Below are positions 1 through 4,744 of a stretch of DNA of 5,429 nt, piece by piece. A program made the translations under genes and the position numbers. Within the stretch, counting starts at the first letter, position 1; each line of letters starts with the position of its first letter. Source of the DNA: an uncultured Mitsuokella sp. (GTDB lineage: Bacteria > Bacillota > Negativicutes > Selenomonadales > Selenomonadaceae); the NCBI GenBank assembly GCA_900770895.1, contig CAAGMF010000145.1:1-5429 (forward strand). The letters run 5' to 3'. The notes beneath the pieces were generated by a model, which saw nothing but the letters and a program-made list of their open reading frames with translations, searched no databases and was not told the DNA's origin.

Positions 1-22
1 AATGACGGCGTGTGCGTGACAT
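1..22 (-). CDS. 5' end of an unidentified gene (7 codons visible)
   Basis: The minus strand reads ATG TCA CGC ACA CGC CGT CAT, giving MSRTRRH before the window ends. The start is supported by a strong Shine-Dalgarno (AAGGAGA at 37-31, 8 nt spacer) and by an extended -10 promoter 32 nt further upstream. This gene is downstream of, and co-oriented with, the truncated helicase, but has its own promoter. Seven residues, three of them arginines, are too few to name a family. The call rests on the signals rather than on the protein. Confidence 0.55.
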
Positions 23-53
23 GTTGATTATCTCCTTTTCATTGCTCGCCTCC

Positions 54-62
54 AGTATACCA
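54..62 (-). promoter_or_regulatory. Extended -10 promoter for the left-edge gene
   Basis: On the minus strand TGG-TATACT (62-54) matches the extended -10 pattern TGnTATAAT with one mismatch. No good -35 hexamer lies 16-18 bp upstream, which is tolerable for extended -10 promoters. Transcription would start near position 47, giving a leader of about 25 nt that includes the AAGGAGA ribosome site. The promoter begins only about 36 bp past the helicase stop codon. Confidence 0.5.
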
Positions 63-97
63 CGAGATTCACATTAAGAAGTAGCTTCGAAGTTGTC

Positions 98-1945
98 TTA
101 ATTTATGGTTCCATTATAGTTCCTGATGGCTTCATTCGTCGTTTCCAGATACTCGTGAATGCGCTGTACCGTCATAAGGAAAGAGTGGACCGAGCTCTCC
201 ATACGCTTCAGGAGGTTGATGCTCATGAGGCGCTGGATACCGGCCTCACGGCCCTTACGGAAGTTCTCCGTCTCCTCCTCGGACAGGTACTTCGATAATT
301 TACTCGGCAAAATAAACTGCGTCGGCGTATAGATCGTGAGCTTCAGGCCGGACAGACATTCGTAGACTTCCTTGTAGTTGATCGCGCCTTTCCGATCAGT
401 CAGCTTCGGGTATAGGGAAATGGGCTTGTTCCGTTTCGGGAAGGTACCGATTTCCCTGGTATCGTAATACGTCTGGATGTGATGGCGGGACCGCGCGATG
501 GTGACTGCATCCAGCACTTCGAAGAAGTCGAAGTCGAGCTGCGCGAGGAGATTCTGGGTCGTCCGGTCTTCCTCGGGGAGCTTGCACCATGCGTTGTAGA
601 CGCTCTGTGCCTGCCGGAAAATCGTATCGATATCAGATTTCGTTTTTAATTTGTCATTTATCTCGTCCGGATTCCCTTCATAGGCCAGCGCCAGCTGGTT
701 TCTGAGGTCATAGAAGCGGTTGTTGACCGGCGTCGCCGAGAGCATCAGCACTTTCGTCCGGACCCCCGGTCTGATGACGCGGTTCATCAGCCGCATGTAG
801 CGGTTTTCTTTTTCGCCGCCGTGCGAATTCGTGCCGTTGCCATTCCGGAAATTGTGGCTTTCATCGATGACGACCAGGTCATAGTTGCTCCAGATCACCC
901 GGTCAATATCCAGACCCATCAGCGTCTTGCCCCGCTCCCGGGAAAGGTCGGTATGATAGAAAACATCATAGCGGAAACGATCCTCTGCCAGCGGATTGTT
1001 GATCAGGTTGCCACGGTAGGTCATCCAGTTCTCCGACAGCTTTTTCGGGCACAGGACCATGACGTTCTTGTTCCGCCCCTCGTAATATTTGATGACAGCC
1101 AGCGCCGTGAACGTCTTTCCGAGGCCGACGCTGTTCGCCAGGATGCAGCCGTTGTACTGCTCCAGCTTGTTGATGATGCCGAGCGCTGCGTCCTTTTGAA
1201 AATTATAGAGCTTGCTCCAGATTACGCTGTTCTTGAAGCCGGTCGCCTCATTCGGCAGTACATCCTCCGAAATATCATCCAGGAACTCGCTGAAGATGTT
1301 ATAGAGCGTCATGAAGTAGATCAGTTCCGGTGAATTTTCCTGATAAATGGCAGATATCATATCGATGACATCATCCGTGACCTCCTGAAGCTTGTCCCGG
1401 TCGTTCCATACGGAATCAAACAGGTTCAGGTATTCCCTGCTGATGAGGTTCTCTAAGCGGGTCACCAGATTGCTGATGTTGTCACCGCGCTCACAGCCGA
1501 TGTCTACCGCCGTGAAAGAATTCATCGGCATGTAGGTATAGGTATCTTCCGGATCTTCCACGACGAGGAAGTTGTTCATGCCGCCTCGGGTCGTGTTCGT
1601 CCGGAAGGATGCCTTCCTGCGCATCCAGTCCGCGCATTCCTTCGCCACGGCCTTCTGCTTCAGCTCATTCCTGAGGCGCACTTCGAACTCGGTGCCATAC
1701 AGGCTCTTTTCCCGGTTGAGCCGCGAGATATAAAACTCCCGCCGTTCCTTCGGAGTCTTTTCCGCCACGAACGTCGGAGACGTAAAAATGAACCGGAATC
1801 CTTCACAGTTTTCCAGTTCATCCTTCAGTGCCTGATAGGCATAAATAGAGAAGCATGCCGCCGCGATGGACAGCTTGCTTCCTGACTTTATGGTCTTCAC
1901 TAGATCGTCTTTTACGATCCGGGTCGTATTGTTGAATGTTTCCAT
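98..1945 (-). CDS. PLD-like / SNF2-type helicase, C-terminally truncated
   Basis: This 615-residue product has a degenerate phospholipase-D-like N-terminal region (about 1-215) followed by the first RecA lobe of a superfamily II, SNF2-like helicase. Visible motifs, counted from the ATG at 1945, are the Q-motif region YNFQKDAALGI (about 247-257), Walker A NSVGLGKT (271-278), motif Ia VLCPKKLSENW (297-307), motif II DESH (361-364) and motif III LSATP (402-406). No clear HxK(x4)D nuclease motif is seen. Relatives as I recall them are about 1,000-1,100 residues and continue into a HELICc lobe with an arginine finger; here TAA at 98 ends the protein before motifs IV-VI, so ATPase or translocase activity is unlikely. 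I chose the ATG at 1945 (METFNNTTRIVKDD) because it starts the conserved region and has GGAG 8 nt upstream. The frame stays open to an ATG at 2053, but those 36 extra residues look unconserved. Proteins of this type commonly sit beside DNA methyltransferases in restriction-like islands; the partners are not visible here. The family call is firm, the defence role is inference. Confidence 0.85.
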   Translation of the reverse strand: METFNNTTRIVKDDLVKTIKSGSKLSIAAACFSIYAYQALKDELENCEGFRFIFTSPTFVAEKTPKERREFYISRLNREKSLYGTEFEVRLRNELKQKAVAKECADWMRRKASFRTNTTRGGMNNFLVVEDPEDTYTYMPMNSFTAVDIGCERGDNISNLVTRLENLISREYLNLFDSVWNDRDKLQEVTDDVIDMISAIYQENSPELIYFMTLYNIFSEFLDDISEDVLPNEATGFKNSVIWSKLYNFQKDAALGIINKLEQYNGCILANSVGLGKTFTALAVIKYYEGRNKNVMVLCPKKLSENWMTYRGNLINNPLAEDRFRYDVFYHTDLSRERGKTLMGLDIDRVIWSNYDLVVIDESHNFRNGNGTNSHGGEKENRYMRLMNRVIRPGVRTKVLMLSATPVNNRFYDLRNQLALAYEGNPDEINDKLKTKSDIDTIFRQAQSVYNAWCKLPEEDRTTQNLLAQLDFDFFEVLDAVTIARSRHHIQTYYDTREIGTFPKRNKPISLYPKLTDRKGAINYKEVYECLSGLKLTIYTPTQFILPSKLSKYLSEEETENFRKGREAGIQRLMSINLLKRMESSVHSFLMTVQRIHEYLETTNEAIRNYNGTIN

Positions 1946-2066
1946 CAGCACAGCTCCATTCGACCGTGCCAGCCAACTCACCGCGAAATCCGTTCTGATG
2001 AGGCCCCCGAGAGAGGAGCACATCCTCTTCGTGGCATATTCTCTGCACGGCATACATTCGTATCAT

Positions 2067-2132
2067 TTAGTTATTTTCGACAGAACCTTCCTCTAATCCT
2101 GCCTTCAAAATGATTTTATCGGCTGCTGTCAC
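2067..2132 (-). pseudogene. C-terminal remnant of an unidentified ORF upstream of the helicase
   Basis: The minus-strand frame runs from a GTG at 2132 to TAA at 2067. It gives a 21-residue product ending ADKIILKAGLEEGSVENN, which has an acidic, protein-like tail. The frame is open back only to a TGA at about 2163, through the polypurine tract, so nothing longer survives. Its position upstream of and co-oriented with the helicase suggests the tail of a former operon partner whose body was lost at the junction with the AraC block. I cannot name the family, and a chance ORF is possible. Confidence 0.25.
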
Positions 2133-2159
2133 GGGGAGCTGGCCCCCCTTCCCTCCCCT
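2133..2159. repeat. Polypurine-polypyrimidine tract with a GC hairpin
   Basis: The minus strand carries a 17-nt all-purine run, AGGGGAGGGAAGGGGGG (2159-2143). On the plus strand GGGGAG (2133-2138) can pair with CTCCCC (2153-2158). The tract lies between the AraC-fragment stop and the helicase block, that is, at the boundary of two unrelated segments. It may simply be a junction scar. No U-run follows, so I do not call it a terminator. Confidence 0.45.
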
Positions 2160-2177
2160 AGGTCATATCTGCCTCTC

Positions 2178-2600
2178 TCACCGCGACTGATAGTTCCGGG
2201 GCGAGGTGTGGAAATAGCTGTGGAATGCTTTGTAGAAATTGCTCGCGTTGCTGTAGCCGAGCATGTCGGCGATCACTTCGATGGTGAGGCCGGTGTTCTC
2301 GAGCAGCAGGCGGGCTTTTTCCATGCGCTTTTCGAGCAGGAGTTCGGAGAACGTCTTGCCGGTATTCTTGTGGAGGTACGATGATATGTAGTTCGGATGA
2401 TAGCCGAAATGTTCCGCGAGGTCGCCGAGTGTCACGCTGTCGGAGTGCGTCTCGATATACAGCCGCATCTGATTGGCCAGAGTGGCGTTCTTGCTGCTCT
2501 GGAGATAGGTCTCGGCATATTTGCGCGAGAGATACAGCGTCAATGTACGCATGAGGGAATGGAGCATCGTCTGCGGCGCCAGGAAGACACGATGGAGCAT
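2178..2600 (-). pseudogene. AraC-family regulator, C-terminal DNA-binding half only
   Basis: The frame encodes the twin helix-turn-helix domain of an AraC/XylS regulator. The first HTH is VTLGDLAEHFGYHPNYISSY, and the second is TIEVIADMLGYSNASNFYKA followed by the family-typical end FHTSPRNYQSR. Preceding it is a linker helix (LYLSRKYAETYLQSSKNATLAN). Full AraC regulators are usually about 270-300 residues; only about 135-140 here look genuine. Upstream of roughly 2580 the frame stays open to an ATG at 2714, but that part is antisense to the oxidoreductase fragment and looks like nonsense. The sensor domain and native start are therefore gone. The ATGs at 2567 and 2600 lack a good ribosome site. 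The fragment lies head to head with an alcohol-dehydrogenase tail, suggesting it once controlled that gene. A free DNA-binding fragment could in principle still be made, but loss of function is more likely. Confidence 0.8.
2559..2600. repeat. 9-bp direct repeat at the araC / dehydrogenase junction
   Basis: ATGGAGCAT occurs at 2559-2567 and again at 2592-2600, with start-to-start spacing of 33 bp. The two copies bracket the place where genuine AraC coding on the minus strand gives way to dehydrogenase-like coding on the plus strand. Such short repeats can mark deletion or template-switch junctions; that origin is inference. Confidence 0.55.
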
Positions 2601-2801
2601 GTCATGGGCGGCTATCATGACGACCTCATCGCTGCTGTCGGCTGCGCCGATCTGCGCATGAGCGACGCCGGCATCACGAAAGACGAGCTCAAGAAATATC
2701 CGCAGCGCGTCCATGAGGTCCTGGGTGGCGATATCACGGCTGATCCGCTGCCGCTGAGCGATGCTGATTATCTGGCCATCTACGAAGCTTCGTTCCGTTG
2801 A
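2592..2801 (+). pseudogene. Iron-type alcohol dehydrogenase, C-terminal fragment
   Basis: This 69-residue frame (MEHVMGGYHDD...) ends IYEASFR, with LRMSDAGITKDELKK and HEVLGGDITADPLPLSDADY before it. The pattern fits the last helical segment of iron-dependent (class III) alcohol dehydrogenases or YqhD-like aldehyde reductases: a small-residue motif, then L-SD-GI, then GGD, then a helix ending in IYEA. Full enzymes are about 380-400 residues. The NAD(P) and metal-binding parts are absent, so it cannot be catalytic. An AGGAAG ribosome-like site lies 5 nt before the ATG at 2592, so the fragment could still be translated. The same frame is open leftward to 2397, but that part is antisense to AraC. 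The stop lies 8 nt before the next gene's ATG. The family call is from memory of the motif pattern and is moderate. A different oxidoreductase C-terminus is the main alternative. Confidence 0.5.
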
Positions 2802-2809
2802 GGAAAGAT

Positions 2810-3133
2810 ATGATGACAGAAGTAGAAAAACTGGATGCCGGACTCCCCTATGATATGACGGATCCGGCTGTCGATGGACGCAAGCTCCACGCCGTGAAGA
2901 TGACGGCCTTCCTCTGCCATGGTCCGATTGCTTCGCTCGCTGCGCTAGATGATGCAGCTGGCTATCGCCATGACGCGCTGCAGATTGCCGGCGGTACGGT
3001 CGTGCATGCTCCGCTCGCCCATGGCAATGTCGTCCGTGACCGCGAGCTGATCACGGGCCAGAATCCGTCCTCGGACCACATGATTGCCGAAGCCATGGTC
3101 AACGCCCTGAATGAGCAGCAGGCAGATAAATAA
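2810..3133 (+). CDS. DJ-1/PfpI (ThiJ) family protein, shortened and probably inactive
   Basis: This 107-residue product contains the nucleophile-elbow motif TAFLCHGPIASLAAL (Cys36-His37-Gly38-Pro39) and the family's C-terminal signature VVRDRELITGQNPSS (75-88), followed by a helix AEAMVNALNE. Relatives (class I glutamine amidotransferase-like; some act on methylglyoxal or as chaperones) are about 190-260 residues. The N-terminal Rossmann half with its conserved Glu is missing. The stretch between the CHGP loop and the ITGQNP signature is also about 50 residues shorter than usual: AGYR runs straight into HDALQIAGG. The frame is nevertheless uninterrupted. The ATG at 2810 is preceded by GAGGAAAG (2800-2807), a good ribosome site; ATG 2813 is equally possible. 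It follows the dehydrogenase tail by 8 nt in one transcription unit and is closed by the hairpin terminator at 3166-3201. I judge it a decayed gene. A genuinely miniaturised protein is the alternative. Confidence 0.65.
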   Translation: MMTEVEKLDAGLPYDMTDPAVDGRKLHAVKMTAFLCHGPIASLAALDDAAGYRHDALQIAGGTVVHAPLAHGNVVRDRELITGQNPSSDHMIAEAMVNALNEQQADK

Positions 3134-3165
3134 GCCTGCCCTCCGGATGGACGCCACATTAGATG

Positions 3166-3201
3166 AAAGCCGCTTTGCATATCCTGCAAGGCGGCTTTTT
3201 T
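3166..3201 (+). terminator. Rho-independent terminator after the DJ-1-type gene
   Basis: AAAGCCGCTTTGCA (3166-3179) pairs with TGCAAGGCGGCTTT (3185-3198) through 14 base pairs, including one G-U, around a 5-nt loop. The plus strand then continues to a run of six Ts (3196-3201). It begins 33 nt after the TAA at 3131-3133, as expected for the end of the oxidoreductase/DJ-1 unit. Confidence 0.9.
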
Positions 3202-3310
3202 CGTGCGCTGCGCGGCTTCGGGAAGCAGTTTTTGCAGATCAGGATCGGCTTTGTATTGTTTGGCAAGGCGAAACGGGAGTATCCTGCTCGCGTTTTGATG
3301 AAAAAATCAC
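3202..3310. other. Intergenic stretch with nothing recognised
   Basis: Between the terminator and the vapBC promoter both strands carry open but unconvincing frames. I see no ribosome site, hairpin or repeat that supports a gene here. Confidence 0.5.
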
Positions 3311-3340
3311 TTGACTATAGTATATATCATGATATATACT
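3311..3340 (+). promoter_or_regulatory. vapBC promoter
   Basis: TTGACT (3311-3316, five of six matches to the -35 consensus) and TATACT (3335-3340, five of six matches to the -10 consensus) are separated by 18 bp. The start of transcription would be near 3347, leaving a leader of about 60 nt before the vapB ATG. The spacer and the -10 lie inside the 26-bp palindrome. Confidence 0.75.
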
Positions 3341-3342
3341 AT
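3317..3342. promoter_or_regulatory. 26-bp perfect palindrome, probable VapBC operator
   Basis: ATAGTATATATCA (3317-3329) is followed directly by its exact reverse complement (3330-3342). The palindrome covers the promoter spacer and the -10 hexamer. VapB antitoxins with an AbrB-type fold, alone or with VapC, are known to bind inverted repeats in their own promoter and repress it. This site is where such autoregulation would act. The palindrome is seen directly; the binding is inference. Confidence 0.75.
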
Positions 3343-3357
3343 GAGTATAGGAAAATG

Positions 3358-3395
3358 AAGGGAGGGAGCGATAACGGTTTTTATTCTAAAAACCG
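3358..3395 (+). promoter_or_regulatory. vapB leader: displaced ribosome site followed by a hairpin
   Basis: The leader contains a strong purine ribosome-like site, AAGGGAGGGAG (3358-3368), but it lies about 40 nt before the vapB ATG at 3408. Between them CGGTTTTTA (3375-3383) pairs perfectly with TAAAAACCG (3387-3395) around a 3-nt loop. No Shine-Dalgarno lies at normal distance from the ATG. A 19-codon frame from ATG 3355 ends at TAA 3412-3414 and overlaps the vapB start, so coupled translation is possible. Confidence 0.45.
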
Positions 3396-3407
3396 CCTCG
3401 CGATTTT

Positions 3408-3644
3408 ATGGTAACGGCAAAGCTATTTGAAAATGGTCGTAGTCAGGCTGTTCGCTTACCAAAAGAATATCGTTTCAAGGGAAATGAGGTTGCGGCTCAT
3501 AAGATTGGCGATATCGTAATGTTGATGCCAAAAGAAAGAGGAAATGAATGGGCTGGTTTTTTGGCTGGACTGGATTTGTTTTCTAAAGATTTCATGGAAG
3601 ATGGAAGAAATCAGGGAAATACACAGCAGAGGGAGCCGTTTTGA
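3408..3644 (+). CDS. vapB: VapB-type antitoxin (AbrB/MazE-like)
   Basis: This 78-residue antitoxin binds and neutralises the adjacent PIN-domain toxin and represses the operon. Residues 3-45 form the swapped-hairpin AbrB/SpoVT DNA-binding fold, with the signature NGRSQAVRLPKEYRF (9-23). The tail carries WAGFLAGLDLFSKDF (48-62), the hydrophobic segment that would wrap the toxin, and ends QQREPF. This closely resembles enterobacterial VapB/MvpA antitoxins, which end in a similar QERESF-like motif. ATG 3408 is the only start available, because TAA at 3387-3389 closes the frame upstream. It lacks a nearby ribosome site. The stop overlaps the vapC start by one base (TGATG), which favours coupled translation. 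Third codon positions are richer in A/T than in the flanking genes, which suggests horizontal acquisition. VapB is a firm call. Confidence 0.93.
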   Translation: MVTAKLFENGRSQAVRLPKEYRFKGNEVAAHKIGDIVMLMPKERGNEWAGFLAGLDLFSKDFMEDGRNQGNTQQREPF

Positions 3645-4045
3645 TGTACATGCTGGACACCAACATCTGCATATTTGCGATAAAGCATAAACCCGATAGC
3701 GTGCTGCTTCGATTACAGCAACATAAGCCGGAAGAAATATGTATTTCAGCAGTAACCTATGCAGAACTTTGCCATGGTGTTGAGAAAAGTCAAGCAAAGA
3801 CTAGAAATCGACTCGCTCTAATATTGTTTCTTTCGTCGATAGATATTCTTCCTTTTGATGAAAGGGCAGCGGAAGAATATGGAAAAGTTCGGGCGCAGCT
3901 GGAACTGAAAGGGACGCCTATTGGTCCTTTGGATACTATGATTGCGGCACATGCAAAATCTCTTGACATGACTGTTGTTACAAACAATGTACGAGAATTC
4001 GCGCGTGTAGAGGGATTGTCTGTCGAAGACTGGGTTTCCGAGTGA
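3644..4045 (+). CDS. vapC: VapC toxin, PIN-domain ribonuclease
   Basis: This 133-residue, full-length PIN-domain endoribonuclease is the toxin of the pair. Acidic active-site residues are visible at Asp5 (MLDTNICIF), Glu41 (TYAELCHGVEKS) and Asp97 (GPLDTMIAAHA). The family C-terminal motif TNNVREFARVEGLSVEDW (113-130) is also present. The motif set matches the Shigella/Salmonella VapC (MvpT) subgroup, whose members cleave initiator tRNA in the anticodon stem-loop; the same target here is inference. I chose ATG 3644, which overlaps the vapB stop as TGATG. A TTG one codon upstream (3641) is also possible. A purine ribosome site, GAGGGAG, lies about 8 nt before the start. Nothing is truncated or mutated, so the toxin should be active. 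The operon ends at the shared terminator 45 nt downstream. Confidence 0.94.
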   Translation: MYMLDTNICIFAIKHKPDSVLLRLQQHKPEEICISAVTYAELCHGVEKSQAKTRNRLALILFLSSIDILPFDERAAEEYGKVRAQLELKGTPIGPLDTMIAAHAKSLDMTVVTNNVREFARVEGLSVEDWVSE

Positions 4046-4089
4046 AAGCTTTCTACAAGGGCCAGCAATGAACAGTAACTATGGATCAG

Positions 4090-4140
4090 AAAAAAGGAAT
4101 CTCCGTTGTCATTGTGAAGTGACAGCGGAGATTCCTTTTT
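4090..4140. terminator. Bidirectional terminator between vapBC and the HMA unit
   Basis: The 15-bp segment 4091-4105 pairs perfectly with 4126-4140. Six further pairs (4106-4111 with 4120-4125, one G-U) extend the stem to 21 bp around an 8-nt loop. Five Ts end the plus-strand arm, and six As (4090-4095) supply a U-run on the minus strand. It terminates vapBC on one side and the minus-strand HMA transcription unit on the other. Confidence 0.92.
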
Positions 4141-4156
4141 CATTGTCGAATAGCCC

Positions 4157-4265
4157 TTACCGGTGTATGCCCAGGCGGATGGCCTTCTGGCGCAACTCGG
4201 CGACATCGTGCCCGAGCTTGCGGTGATACTGCCAGGCCGATCCAGAAATCAGCCTTCTGAAACAT
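4157..4265 (-). pseudogene. Small ORF downstream of the HMA gene, probably frameshifted
   Basis: The minus-strand ATG at 4265 has an excellent ribosome site (GAGGTGAT, 3 nt spacer) and starts MFQKADFWIG. The next codons in this frame lose coding character, and the frame ends inside the terminator stem. One base further on, a frame beginning with TGG at 4234 gives WQYHRKLGHDVAELRQKAIR and stops at TAA 4157, 17 nt before the terminator. Its third positions are strongly G/C rich, like the flanking genes. Joining the two parts by a +1 step gives a product of about 35 residues with a helical, basic C-terminus. I do not recognise the family. It could be a decayed gene, a sequencing error or a chance ORF. 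A GTG at 4273 would give an alternative 38-residue unshifted product, but it overlaps the ribosome site. Confidence 0.35.
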
Positions 4266-4331
4266 TGTATCACCTCACTGTATATGTTTATATAATAAGC
4301 ATGACGCCTATTATCTCTATTGAGCGATCTG

Positions 4332-4691
4332 TCAGACAGCCTCGATGGACACGACATCATAGCCGCTGCCGGCCAGTGCCTGGCGGATCTCGTCATCTGA
4401 GACCTCGCGCTCCATCTTGAGCTCGGCCTGATCCCGGTGCAGGTTGACTTTGGCCGCGGCGCCATCGATGTCATCGAGCAGCATCTCGACCCGGTTCTTG
4501 CAGTTGCCACAGGTCATGCCTGATATCTTGATGATCTTCTTGCCCACGATGGGCCCCGCGAGCTTCTTCTCTGGTACCTTCGGCGCGTCCGTGCCGCAGC
4601 AGCTCGTCTCACCTTTGAATAATTTATAGATGTGGCGTGCCGCGATTCCCAGCATGAACAGTACAGCTAAGCCTACGATAAACGTACTCAT
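4332..4691 (-). CDS. Membrane-anchored heavy-metal-associated (HMA) domain protein
   Basis: This 119-residue protein has one N-terminal transmembrane segment (residues 4-19, TFIVGLAVLFMLGIAA) and a basic stop-transfer stretch. A vicinal Cys pair follows (SCCG, 30-33), then a linker and a CopZ-like HMA domain (about 51-119). The metal-binding loop is GMTCGNC with Cys61 and Cys64, and the fold ends GYDVVSIEAV. HMA domains bind Cu(I) or other soft metals and pass them to P-type ATPases. The anchor would place this one at the inner membrane face or in the membrane vicinity. Metal choice and partner are not shown by the sequence. I chose the ATG at 4691 because GGAGG lies 7 nt upstream; the frame extends to a TTG at 4739, but that codon is part of the -35 element. 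It has its own promoter and ends at the bidirectional terminator, possibly with the small ORF at 4157-4265. Confidence 0.88.
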   Translation of the reverse strand: MSTFIVGLAVLFMLGIAARHIYKLFKGETSCCGTDAPKVPEKKLAGPIVGKKIIKISGMTCGNCKNRVEMLLDDIDGAAAKVNLHRDQAELKMEREVSDDEIRQALAGSGYDVVSIEAV

Positions 4692-4710
4692 ATTCCCGCC
4701 TCCTTGCCTT

Positions 4711-4739
4711 ATTTTATAATGCAAATCTTTATTAGTCAA
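4711..4739 (-). promoter_or_regulatory. Promoter of the HMA-domain gene
   Basis: The minus strand carries TTGACT (4739-4734) and TAAAAT (4716-4711), each five of six consensus matches, separated by 17 bp. A transcription start near 4704 would leave a very short leader containing the GGAGG ribosome site. TATAAA at a 15-bp spacing is a less likely alternative -10. Confidence 0.65.
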
Positions 4740-4744
4740 TAGGT

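Larger units (their letters stand above)
1946..2177. other. Spacer with no complete gene
   Basis: This stretch separates the helicase start from the end of the AraC-type fragment. It holds a short minus-strand ORF tail ending in TAA at 2069-2067, a polypurine tract (2143-2159) and about 120 bp in which no codon run looks genuinely coding. I see no convincing -35/-10 pair for the helicase. The helicase was therefore perhaps cotranscribed with a gene that is now lost. Confidence 0.5.

Noticed and set aside
821..1333. Plus-strand 170-residue open frame inside the helicase gene
   Set aside because: It is antisense to well-conserved helicase motifs, has no ribosome site, and its sequence shows only the reflected codon bias of the real gene.
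1946..2053. 36-residue N-terminal extension of the helicase
   Set aside because: The ATG at 1945 has a ribosome site and begins the conserved sequence. The extension looks random and has no supporting start signal.
2397..2591. Leftward extension of the dehydrogenase-like frame
   Set aside because: This part is exactly antisense to the AraC helix-turn-helix region and has no dehydrogenase features. Only the part from about 2592 is believable.
2601..2714. N-terminal extension of the AraC frame to an ATG at 2714
   Set aside because: It is antisense to the dehydrogenase fragment and resembles no AraC sensor domain, so it was left out of the AraC call.
2945..3189. Minus-strand frames across the DJ-1-type gene
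   Set aside because: They are antisense to the CHGP and ITGQNP motifs and overlap the terminator, with no start signal.
3190..3290. Minus-strand CxxC...CxxC pattern (LICKNCF...PPCRIC) suggesting a zinc ribbon
   Set aside because: Part of it comes from the terminator hairpin, the frame lacks a start signal, and the spacing looks accidental.
3163..3354. Plus-strand frame leading into the vapB leader, with MKAALHILQGG at its start
   Set aside because: It begins inside the terminator stem and runs through the vapBC promoter palindrome. It is not a plausible gene; only the final 19 codons were kept as a possible leader.
4091..4140. Large inverted repeat read as an IS or transposon end
   Set aside because: It is a single compact stem-loop with U-runs between converging genes. 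No transposase, target duplication or second copy is present.
3790..4206. Minus-strand 138-residue frame over vapC
   Set aside because: It is antisense to the PIN-domain catalytic motifs and passes through the bidirectional terminator.
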